From Candidatus Falkowiibacteriota bacterium (GTDB lineage: Bacteria > Patescibacteriota > Patescibacteriia > Patescibacteriales > UBA12465): a DNA stretch of 11,631 nt. Of the stretch, positions 1 to 5,808 are shown piece after piece. Where the stretch lies: the NCBI GenBank assembly GCA_903857815.1, contig CAIOGK010000013.1:1-11631 (forward strand), in the 5' to 3' direction. Positions within the stretch are counted from its first letter, which is position 1; every line of letters begins with the position of its first letter. The translations under genes were made by a program, and so were the position numbers. The notes under the pieces are model-generated. The model ran no database searches. It worked only from the letters and a program-made list of their open reading frames with translations, and had not been told where the DNA came from.

Positions 1-66
1 AAAAGACCCGACTACTAAAATAGCGGCTGTAATAAAAAACTTATTTTTCCCTGAAATTAGGGGCAT
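1..66 (-). CDS. N-terminal fragment of an unidentified membrane or secreted protein (cut by window edge)
   Basis: Reading the minus strand from an ATG at 66 gives 22 codons that stay open to the window edge. The peptide starts MPLISGKNKFF and continues into a hydrophobic run (ITAAILVVGSF), which looks like the start of a signal peptide or an N-terminal membrane anchor. An in-frame TAA at 75-73 lies just upstream, so the start cannot be further 5' in this frame. A near-consensus promoter lies upstream (124-152) and would give a leader of about 51 nt. A GAGGAG motif (103-108) sits 36 nt before the ATG, too far for normal ribosome binding. The function cannot be told from 22 residues. The gene is not part of the minor-pilin transcript if its own promoter is used. 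Confidence 0.5.
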   Translation of the reverse strand, partial: MPLISGKNKFFITAAILVVGSF

Positions 67-123
67 GAATGCTTAGTCAAAAACTTTTTTTATACCCTCT
101 AGCTCCTCTTTTCTGTTGCCTTA

Positions 124-152
124 ATTATATCATTTTTTTAATTTACTGCCAA
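124..152 (-). promoter_or_regulatory. Near-consensus sigma-70-type promoter for the truncated gene
   Basis: On the minus strand, TTGGCA (147-152, 5 of 6 to the -35 consensus) is followed by exactly 17 nt and then TATAAT (124-129, 6 of 6). The predicted start is near 117. It lies in the short intergenic space after the last minor-pilin gene and points at the ORF starting at 66. It is the best two-box promoter I found in the window. AT-rich DNA produces chance TATAAT boxes, but the matched -35 and ideal spacing make this one credible. Confidence 0.7.
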
Positions 153-181
153 GAAAAAAATGGCTATTTATTCTGCAATCT

Positions 182-556
182 TTACCAGCTAACTTCAACA
201 CTTCTTTTTGTGTTTCGAGAGTCGCCAATAGAGGTATAAATGTATTTATCATCGGTGAAGAAAAAGACTTCATAAGTATCCTCAGGTGTAAGCGCACCAT
301 TAATCAAACTCTGTGGCCGCCCTTTACGACCATGTAATAAATTAGAGCTTCTAATCTGCCATAAAATATCTTCAACTCCCGATTCCGCCGCAAAATAAGC
401 TTTAGTAGATTGGGCCTGAATCCCACCGGCCTTAATGCCAATCATTACTAAATAAGAACCGCTAATAGCGACTATTAACATGCCAGCCAAAATAAACATA
501 GTTAAAATCATGGCGCTCCCAGATTGTCTTATTTTAATTGCGGGTTTTAACAACAT
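182..556 (-). CDS. PilX/GspK-like minor pilin
   Basis: This is a 124-residue protein with a prepilin-like N-terminus: a short basic leader, Gly13 then Ser14, and a hydrophobic helix at about 15-40. It carries the PilX N-terminal signature AYFAAESG (53-60) followed by VEDILWQIR. The usual Glu at mature position 5 is missing (Leu18 instead). That is the hallmark of GspK, and the subunit that caps the minor-pilin tip complex is expected to lack it. It is much shorter than GspK (about 300 residues), so it lacks GspK's large inserted globular domain and is nearer PilX in size. It is last of four minor-pilin genes, starting 2 nt after the previous stop, so it is almost surely co-transcribed. The type assignment rests on position, missing Glu5 and the AAESG motif. 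Confidence 0.82.
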   Translation of the reverse strand: MLLKPAIKIRQSGSAMILTMFILAGMLIVAISGSYLVMIGIKAGGIQAQSTKAYFAAESGVEDILWQIRSSNLLHGRKGRPQSLINGALTPEDTYEVFFFTDDKYIYTSIGDSRNTKRSVEVSW

Positions 557-558
557 AA

Positions 559-1125
559 TTATTTATAATATCTTGAGGTAATGCTGGTTTGAATTTCTAA
601 ATTTGATTGAAAACGATTTTCATCAGAAGCTCGAGCCTGAACTCTAATAGTTACCATTGGTTGACCGGTAGAATTAAGTACAAACTTAAGATTACTCATG
701 GTTACTTTTTGCGGAGAAACAAAACCAGAGTTTGAGTCTCTAATAATTTGAAAACGGCGAGAATCATTGCTTGGGTCTAAAACTAGTTGATAAGTAACAC
801 ACTCACCATAATAATTCTGGAATGATAAAGTATCCCCGTATGAATTAACACTCTTATTAAAAATCTCTCCGTATACGCCGGGACAACGACCATCATTTTT
901 TACTGCCATTCTTATTTCCTTGCCGGTTACTTCAAAAAAATATTTCAAACTTTCTTGTACATTTTGACTAGAGATAGCAATATGTTGGCCATTAATAACC
1001 ATCCGGAAAATCTCTGTCGCTGACATAATAATTACAACAAACAAAGAAACCGAAACCATAACTTCTACTAAAGAAAAGCCGGAACGATTAAAGAAATTTT
1101 TATTTTTTTGTTTTTTATTTTTCAC
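559..1125 (-). CDS. PilW/GspJ-like minor pilin, GTG start
   Basis: This 188-residue protein has a Lys/Asn-rich leader and a clear type IV prepilin cleavage site, RSG|FSLVE, with Gly16 before the cut and Glu21 at mature position 5. A hydrophobic helix follows at about 17-40. The length, the third place in the H-I-J-K order and the post-helix region fit the PilW/GspJ type. Two cysteines, Cys81 and Cys109, could form a disulfide in the globular head. The start codon is GTG at 1125, the only plausible initiator that includes the leader. It begins 12 nt after the upstream stop with no Shine-Dalgarno motif. Its expected role is as a minor pilin of the tip complex that primes pilus assembly at the membrane. 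The J-type label is less certain than the prepilin call. Confidence 0.85.
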   Translation of the reverse strand: MKNKKQKNKNFFNRSGFSLVEVMVSVSLFVVIIMSATEIFRMVINGQHIAISSQNVQESLKYFFEVTGKEIRMAVKNDGRCPGVYGEIFNKSVNSYGDTLSFQNYYGECVTYQLVLDPSNDSRRFQIIRDSNSGFVSPQKVTMSNLKFVLNSTGQPMVTIRVQARASDENRFQSNLEIQTSITSRYYK

Positions 1126-1137
1126 AATAATTAAATA

Positions 1138-1650
1138 TTATGGGTTTGTTGGTTTATACCAGTCGAATAAAGCGGCATCTAAATCGTAGTTATAAGTACG
1201 CGTATGTTCAATCCAGCTAACTCGGGAATGGACAATAATTGAATGCGGGCTAGTATCAGTTATTTCAATAGTTCTTCGAAAATTAGTTTTAACAACGCCA
1301 CCGCCGTGAACATAAAAATCGTTATTATCTTTATACAAATCCCCATTCGAAGGATTCGCTAAAAACAAAGGAACGGAATCTGAATAGCTCATATAATAAA
1401 CCCCGGCTGCTAAACTATGATTAAACTCCAGCGAATCATTCCAATTTGTATCTCTAACTTTACGTATCATCTCGATTCCCTCTTGAGCTAATTGATAGGC
1501 AACAATGCTGTTTTTATTTATATTTTGCCCTTGAATATTTTGAATAATTAAAGATAAAACACCAATGAGCCCCAAAGAAATAACAAACAAAACCGCAATA
1601 ATTTCTACTAAAGTAAACCCCGATTTATTATGTGTTTTTTTACCAATCAT
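1138..1650 (-). CDS. PilV/GspI-like minor pilin
   Basis: This 170-residue protein has the prepilin site KSG|FTLVE (Gly11 before the cut, Glu16 at mature position 5) and a hydrophobic helix at about 12-37. The segment AYQLAQEGIEMIRKVRDTNW (51-70) is the signature stretch of PilV/GspI-type minor pilins. A C-terminal FRRTIEI and VHSRVSW beta-strand pair (124-146) also fits. It starts 1 nt after the stop of the gene before it, which implies translational coupling. In T2SS and T4P systems this subunit binds the K-, J- and H-type minor pilins to form the initiating tip complex. No unusual residues were seen. Confidence 0.88.
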   Translation of the reverse strand: MIGKKTHNKSGFTLVEIIAVLFVISLGLIGVLSLIIQNIQGQNINKNSIVAYQLAQEGIEMIRKVRDTNWNDSLEFNHSLAAGVYYMSYSDSVPLFLANPSNGDLYKDNNDFYVHGGGVVKTNFRRTIEITDTSPHSIIVHSRVSWIEHTRTYNYDLDAALFDWYKPTNP

Positions 1651-1651
1651 A

Positions 1652-2236
1652 TTAGTTATTTAGAACTTCCGCTAAACCTAAAAAATTAACTTTTATTGTT
1701 TTAGTTAATCCCGTTCCTACTTCTTGCAAATCTATTTCTAAAGCCGTTGAAGTCGCGCCGTTACTATAAATATTTGTTCTCGGATCTGGTGGTAAAAAAG
1801 TAACACTCGCTGATGAGCGTAAAGTTCCATTTAATCTTAAGGCGGAAATTTCTGTTACTGGCGGTAATTGAACTATTCTTGCTCCTTGAGGAATATCTCC
1901 TTCACCAGGACCATATTCCATATAACCCGAAGCGCCGGGTGGTTGTAAGTCGGCAAAAACAACATATTGTGTTTTATTATTCAAATTAAAACTTACTCCC
2001 CAGCCTCCAGCCGGAACCTCATCGCCATATTTTAATAAACCTAAAGCATTGTTTTGCGCTCGATGAAAATCAGAAACTAAAGACTGGGAAGCCATAATTA
2101 AATCAGTTCTCTTATTAGCCGAGCGATAATTAGCTACAAAAATAGCGGTAATAAAAACAATAATCCCCATACTAACTATTAACTCGATTAAAGTCATCCC
2201 CGATATAAAATATTTATTTTTAGCTTTCAATTTCAT
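1652..2236 (-). CDS. FimT/GspH-like minor pilin
   Basis: This 194-residue protein has a prepilin site, ISG|MTLIE, with Gly13 before the cut and Glu18 at mature position 5. The first mature residue is Met rather than the usual Phe, a substitution tolerated in some minor pilins. The helix spans about 14-36. The head has GspH/FimT features: GWGVSF and YVVFAD (78-96), VTFLPPDP (145-152) and a final strand ending NFLGLAEV. It is first of the four minor-pilin genes and starts 26 nt after the secreted-protein gene. The order H, I, J, K downstream matches T2SS pseudopilin operons and the fimU/pilV/pilW/pilX order of T4P operons. In the tip complex the H-type subunit is thought to link the tip to the main fibre. 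Confidence 0.87.
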   Translation of the reverse strand: MKLKAKNKYFISGMTLIELIVSMGIIVFITAIFVANYRSANKRTDLIMASQSLVSDFHRAQNNALGLLKYGDEVPAGGWGVSFNLNNKTQYVVFADLQPPGASGYMEYGPGEGDIPQGARIVQLPPVTEISALRLNGTLRSSASVTFLPPDPRTNIYSNGATSTALEIDLQEVGTGLTKTIKVNFLGLAEVLNN

Positions 2237-2262
2237 AATTTACTTTTTACGATTGATAATAA

Positions 2263-3720
2263 TTATTCCGCCTTAACTTCATGCCAGAGCGGTAGACCGA
2301 AATTAATAGTTAGGGCGCTTGAAGAAATACTGCAAGAATAATTATCACTATCTTGTACCCTTAAAGAAACTGTTGTATTATTATCTAAAACCCAAAATTC
2401 AATTGAAGTTGTTGCACTAGTTGTCGCTAAAATTAAAATATCAGTTCCTACCGCCGACCACTCATAAGAACAAAGTCCGGGCGCACAACTTTGAGCCGTT
2501 TGACTAGCATCATAAAATTCAGAACCAGCACTCGTAAATTCCGTTGTCGTTGCAACCGTAATTTCTAATGGGCTCCAAGTAAAAAAGGGATTAGGAAATT
2601 CATGTTTATAAGTTGTAAAAGTTAAAGGGTTAACATCAGGATCGCCACCAGTGCTGTTAGCGTTGCTATTGGTATTATATTGATACCAATCGGTTGGTTT
2701 ATCTTCTTCATCGTAAGCACGTACCCACCAATAATAATTGGTACCATATTTAAAACGCCCACCACAATCAGAATTAGAATTAGAAACTATATATTGCGTC
2801 GCCCCCGAATCGCTCACTTTACCAGACCAACAGGTAAACCCGGTTGAGGTGCTAATATTGTTATCCTCTCTAACTAAAACTTCATAGGCCGTTTGGATAC
2901 CACTAAATTTACTCCACCTCAAAATCGCATTTAAAGCACTGCCACTACAGGCGCTAGCATAAGACCAATTCGGTGCTGATAAGTTTCCTAAACGTAAATT
3001 TTTAATATAAACTCGATAGGGCCTAGTTGCGCAAGTTCCGGCTCCGGGATAATTTTCGCTTTCACAATTAAAACTAATATCCCCCCTATCGGATGAATTA
3101 TACATCTTAGCGGTTCCTAAAAAATCACCCGCTTCAATATTGTGGCCTGGCCAAATTGGGTTACTAATTCCCCATTGAATTCTAGCTGGTAGAGTAGAAG
3201 TTGAATCAAGTTTTATCCATTCATTAGTAGCTGAAATATGTCCCCAACCATATAATTTTTGATCATCCTCAGAATAACAAGCAATACAGTTAGTTGACTT
3301 ATTACAAGTTAAATCACATTCAGCGTTTAAACTAAATCCTCCGGGCGGATCATTTACGCCATCATAAAAAAAATCAATAAACCCAACTGAAGGATTCCAG
3401 GCGCTTCCCGACAAACTACTAACGCTATCAATATAAACACCGTGGTCGAAAGCCTCGCAAGGCGGTGCATAAAAATGAAAAGCGGCATCAGCTGGCGGCG
3501 CAATATATCTATCTTTCCCTGATAAATTTCCAACTTCATCAAAAGTATTCCCAATTACATCATCTTCACAATTAAAATAAATATAACCGTAATCTCCCCA
3601 ATAGGCCTTACCGCGAACCGTTGAAGTAGCGGCATCAGCCTGAGCGATAAATAGCAAAAAACCGGAAACAACAAAAATTCCGGTAATCAAAAAATTTAAT
3701 TTTTTGTGAAAATTAATCAT
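2263..3720 (-). CDS. Secreted Cys-rich modular protein, candidate pilus-tip adhesin
   Basis: This 485-residue exported protein has a Sec signal peptide: basic start, hydrophobic core about 9-27, and an AxA-type site QADA|A at 30/31. No C-terminal anchor, LPXTG motif or lipobox was seen. Residues 35-220 hold four degenerate Trp/Gly-rich motifs of the form GxAx(n)GxIxF, at about 36-51, 104-119, 157-172 and 201-219. The first and fourth both end in FNCE. Cys135, 139, 145 and 148 form a C-x3-C-x5-C-x2-C cluster. Residues about 248-345 look fibronectin III-like (ILRWSKFSG, AYEVLVRE, YWWVRAYDEEDKPTDW). Residues about 375-474 look PKD/Ig-like (SYEWSAVGT, VSLRVQDSD). There are 14 cysteines in all, an even number compatible with disulfides. 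It lies directly upstream of the four minor-pilin genes, which suggests it joins or decorates the pilus tip. The export call is firm; the adhesin role is inference. Confidence 0.85.
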   Translation of the reverse strand: MINFHKKLNFLITGIFVVSGFLLFIAQADAATSTVRGKAYWGDYGYIYFNCEDDVIGNTFDEVGNLSGKDRYIAPPADAAFHFYAPPCEAFDHGVYIDSVSSLSGSAWNPSVGFIDFFYDGVNDPPGGFSLNAECDLTCNKSTNCIACYSEDDQKLYGWGHISATNEWIKLDSTSTLPARIQWGISNPIWPGHNIEAGDFLGTAKMYNSSDRGDISFNCESENYPGAGTCATRPYRVYIKNLRLGNLSAPNWSYASACSGSALNAILRWSKFSGIQTAYEVLVREDNNISTSTGFTCWSGKVSDSGATQYIVSNSNSDCGGRFKYGTNYYWWVRAYDEEDKPTDWYQYNTNSNANSTGGDPDVNPLTFTTYKHEFPNPFFTWSPLEITVATTTEFTSAGSEFYDASQTAQSCAPGLCSYEWSAVGTDILILATTSATTSIEFWVLDNNTTVSLRVQDSDNYSCSISSSALTINFGLPLWHEVKAE

Positions 3721-3754
3721 ATCTAACTACCAAATGGCTACAAAAACATACCAT
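3713..3754 (-). other. Possible 13-codon upstream ORF before the secreted-protein gene
   Basis: An ATG at 3754 opens a short frame encoding MVCFCSHLVVRYD that stops with TAA at 3715-3713. It overlaps the secreted-protein start (ATG at 3720) by 8 nt in another frame. The ATG lies 6 nt after a TATAAT box, so a transcript from that box would begin on this ATG. This arrangement could couple or attenuate translation of the main gene, but a 13-codon ORF is easily produced by chance. I treat it as a hypothesis only. Confidence 0.25.
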
Positions 3755-3760
3755 ATATAA

Positions 3761-3769
3761 ATTATACCA
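3761..3769 (-). promoter_or_regulatory. Extended -10 promoter overlapping the ybeY stop
   Basis: The minus strand reads TGGTATAAT, matching the extended -10 consensus TGnTATAAT exactly. The ybeY stop TAA lies inside the box. No good -35 hexamer is found at 16-18 nt spacing, which is normal for extended -10 promoters. The predicted start near 3754 gives the secreted-protein gene a 34-nt leader. This would let the secreted protein and minor pilins be expressed separately from femAB-ybeY. Confidence 0.45.
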
Positions 3770-4202
3770 CTTTTTTCTTAAAAAATCCGTTTAAAAATGT
3801 CTCGCCTAAAGTTATCATCGCCGCTCGTGTTTTTTCTGTTTTATCATCATAACCTAAAAGATGCAACAGTCCATGAACCAATAAAAAATAAAAGATATAA
3901 TCACGAGATTTTTTAGCATTAAACATTTCCTGATATTTTTTAGTACGACCCGCTTCTTGAATATTAATAAATATTTCACCTAACAATAAAGGTGAGGAGG
4001 GCTGTCCCGAGAAAGATAAAACATCGGTTGTTTTATCTATTCTTCTAAAAGCACAATTTAAACTCTGCATTTTTTTATCACCAATAATAACCAAGGAAAC
4101 TTCTTGATTATTTTTTTTATAAAAAGTTAATAGTCCCTCGGCAACGGCAATCGCTTTTTTTTGATTAATTTTTTGCTTAGTCGTATTAGTTATTTCGAGC
4201 AT
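3762..4202 (-). CDS. ybeY: YbeY-family rRNA maturation endoribonuclease, third metal ligand His replaced by Asp
   Basis: This 146-residue protein, near the usual 150-160, is a YbeY/UPF0054 metalloenzyme. YbeY is a single-strand endoribonuclease used in 16S rRNA 3'-end processing and ribosome quality control in the cytoplasm. Family landmarks are TDVLSF (59-64), LGEIFIN (74-80) and the metal motif HGLLHLLGYDD (110-120). The canonical motif is HGxLHLxGYDH. His110 and His114 are present, but residue 120 is Asp in place of the third ligand His. The codon is GAT at this point; CAT would need a single base change. Asp can be a zinc ligand in some related metalloproteases, so activity may persist. 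It starts 6 nt after the femAB stop and has no Shine-Dalgarno motif. It has no direct pilus role; its presence here reflects compact gene packing. Confidence 0.93.
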   Translation of the reverse strand: MLEITNTTKQKINQKKAIAVAEGLLTFYKKNNQEVSLVIIGDKKMQSLNCAFRRIDKTTDVLSFSGQPSSPLLLGEIFINIQEAGRTKKYQEMFNAKKSRDYIFYFLLVHGLLHLLGYDDKTEKTRAAMITLGETFLNGFFKKKVV

Positions 4203-4208
4203 ATTTTA

Positions 4209-5240
4209 TTAAAAAATTTTTCTTATTTTTTTAGTTAAATTGTATAAACTATAAATTAACGGCTGAAAAACGATATCAAAAACTCCAGGATAATTTCGTT
4301 CTTCTCCTCCAAATCCTAGCTTAAATCGTGTTACTCCGGGCCATTTTTGTTCATCAATTCCGTAAAAATCATAAATTTTAATTCCTTCTGCTCGAGCGCG
4401 TTTTATTATTTCCCATTGCAATAAATAAGGCGCCATTATATTTCTAAATTCATTATCGCTTGCTCCATGAAGATAGGTCGCTTTATCACCAAAATAACAA
4501 ACTAAAGCAGTCGCAATTTTTCGCCCTTGATACTGCGCAAAAAATAATTTTATAAATTTTTTATTTTCCGAGATTTCAGACTCATTTTGACGAACTAAAT
4601 TTTGATAATGATTTTTATCATGTATTCTAAAACCATCGCGAGTCCCGGTTAATTCCATTAACCGCCAAAACTCAGAAAAGTCATCGATACTGCCTTCAAT
4701 AATTTCAACTTCTTTTTTAATCGCTAAATTAATATTATAACGCGTCTTTTGATGCATTTCTTTTAATAGAGAGGTGTCTTCTTTTCTCAAATCTAAAATT
4801 AAAGTTTTCTTTGGCTGAATAGCGGGCGCTGATTTAAATTTTATTTCATTATTAGAATTGTTCTGATTCCAAAAACCATCCATATTTTGCGCTGGTTCAA
4901 TTTTTAAAAAAATCGCCTCAGAAGATATTTTTTTTATTCCACTAATTAATAAACTAAGCACTTCTTTCGCTTCTAAGGGAGATAACCCAAGTTTAAAAAT
5001 TGGCCCACGCGATATATACCAATAGAAAAATTTATGCCCCAAGAGTTTCTTTATTAAAAAAGCTAAACCTAAAATATTTTTATTTTTATCAACTACCGCT
5101 AAACATCTAACTATTTTATTTTCCGTTTTTAAAATATCAAACCACTCCGGACTATTCAAAAATTCCGCCCCTGACTCCCCCGGGTTAGTAGCAATAAAAT
5201 TATGCCAAATATTTCTATCTTTTAATTCAATTATTTCCAT
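4209..5240 (-). CDS. FemAB/FemX-family peptidoglycan interpeptide-bridge aminoacyltransferase
   Basis: With the ATG at 5240 this is 343 residues. FemAB-family enzymes carry tandem GNAT-like folds and add amino acids from aminoacyl-tRNA to the peptide stem of lipid II on the cytoplasmic side. Family landmarks are KTRYNINLAIKKEVEI (165-180), YLHGASDNEFRNIMAPYLLQWEIIKRA (256-282), YDFYGID (290-296) and the terminal FKLGFGGE (306-313). An in-frame TTG at 5264 would add 8 residues. It lies in the terminator stem of the previous unit and upstream of the -10 box, so I reject it. The predicted transcription start falls on the A of the ATG, implying a leaderless mRNA. The gene probably shares a transcript with ybeY, 6 nt downstream. 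The exact amino acid added cannot be read from the sequence. Confidence 0.88.
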   Translation of the reverse strand: MEIIELKDRNIWHNFIATNPGESGAEFLNSPEWFDILKTENKIVRCLAVVDKNKNILGLAFLIKKLLGHKFFYWYISRGPIFKLGLSPLEAKEVLSLLISGIKKISSEAIFLKIEPAQNMDGFWNQNNSNNEIKFKSAPAIQPKKTLILDLRKEDTSLLKEMHQKTRYNINLAIKKEVEIIEGSIDDFSEFWRLMELTGTRDGFRIHDKNHYQNLVRQNESEISENKKFIKLFFAQYQGRKIATALVCYFGDKATYLHGASDNEFRNIMAPYLLQWEIIKRARAEGIKIYDFYGIDEQKWPGVTRFKLGFGGEERNYPGVFDIVFQPLIYSLYNLTKKIRKIF

Positions 5241-5246
5241 GCCAAA

Positions 5247-5255
5247 ATTATAGCA
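5247..5255 (-). promoter_or_regulatory. Extended -10 promoter predicting a leaderless femAB transcript
   Basis: The minus strand reads TGCTATAAT, an exact TGnTATAAT extended -10 element. The hexamer ends 6 nt before the femAB ATG, so the expected start (+1, 7 nt after the box) is the A of that ATG at 5240. The -35 region overlaps the terminator stem and is weak. Placement directly after a strong terminator makes a new promoter here necessary and credible. Confidence 0.6.
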
Positions 5256-5256
5256 C

Positions 5257-5292
5257 AAAAACAAAAAGAGACCAGTTTTGCTAGTCTCTTTT
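5257..5292 (-). terminator. Intrinsic terminator of the pilM-pilA transcription unit
   Basis: Transcribed from the minus strand, positions 5292 to 5264 form a 12-bp stem (one G-U wobble) with a 5-nt loop, CAAAA. A run reading TTTTTGTTTTT follows, ending at 5257. The stem begins 22 nt after the pilA stop. The strand direction is clear because the T-rich tail follows the stem on the minus strand; the plus-strand tail is short (tttta). It separates the pilus core operon from femAB. Confidence 0.88.
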
Positions 5293-5314
5293 ATAAATAC
5301 CGATTTAAAAGATA

Positions 5315-5764
5315 TTATGGAAGTCTGATACCGGCTGGAGTAGCAGTTTGAGCAGCGTTACCAGTAATATTATTAACGGTTGCGCCTAAACAATACTGAA
5401 TAGTATAACTCGCAGTTGTTCCCGCTGCGCCGTATCTGACATAAGTATAGGCTGTAGTGTAAGCAGTACAATTGCTACCATCAGTTGGAAGCGGTGGAAT
5501 TGGAACAGCAGCTAAATAAATATTTGTTCCATTAGAAATCGCCGCGCCAGCGGTAACGGAAGCGGTAGTAGGATAATTATTACTATCATTATAATAAAGT
5601 TCCAGCGCAGTTTGAATTTGTCTTACATCAGAGATACGTTTTGCATCTCTCGCTCTCGCTCTAGCTTGGTTAAGCGCTAAAATCGATAGAGTTGATAATA
5701 ATCCGATAATCGCAATTACTACTAACAACTCGATGAGCGTGAAACCTTTTTTACCTTGTTTCAT
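5315..5764 (-). CDS. pilA: Type IV major pilin-like prepilin
   Basis: This 149-residue protein has a 7-residue basic leader and a textbook prepilin site, KKG|FTLIE (Gly7 before the cut, Glu12 at mature position 5), followed by a hydrophobic helix to about residue 31. The amphipathic continuation with RARARDAKR (34-43) and QTALELYYNDSNNYPT (51-66) is shared by major pilins and GspG-type pseudopilins of Gram-positive-like and CPR bacteria. The head is small and rich in Thr, Ala and Tyr. Cys99 and Cys125 probably form a disulfide closing a C-terminal loop. Its place as the last gene of the core operon, right before the terminator, and its size support it as the main fibre subunit. The prepilin peptidase that would process it is not in the window. 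It starts 44 nt after pilC with no Shine-Dalgarno motif. Confidence 0.92.
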   Translation of the reverse strand: MKQGKKGFTLIELLVVIAIIGLLSTLSILALNQARARARDAKRISDVRQIQTALELYYNDSNNYPTTASVTAGAAISNGTNIYLAAVPIPPLPTDGSNCTAYTTAYTYVRYGAAGTTASYTIQYCLGATVNNITGNAAQTATPAGIRLP

Positions 5765-5808
5765 AAAATTTTTTTTTAATGATATCTCAACTTAAATATA
5801 TAAAAACG

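Noticed and set aside
45..66. Small CCCT/AGGG hairpin at the start of the truncated gene
   Set aside because: The stem is only 4-5 bp and lies within coding sequence. It is expected by chance.
140..181. Terminator after the last minor-pilin gene
   Set aside because: Only a 4-bp GCCA/TGGC pairing across a T-run was found, with no T-tract after it. It is too weak to call.
3354..3554. Minus-strand open frame of 66 codons inside the secreted-protein gene
   Set aside because: It is an alternative frame within a gene that has a signal peptide and recognisable repeats.
5241..5264. TTG start adding 8 residues to the FemAB protein
   Set aside because: It lies in the terminator stem and upstream of the -10 box. 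The family similarity begins after the ATG at 5240.
5765..5808. Dedicated promoter for pilA in the 44-nt gap after pilC
   Set aside because: TATATT and TATCAT boxes are present, but no adequate -35 or TGn extension supports either.
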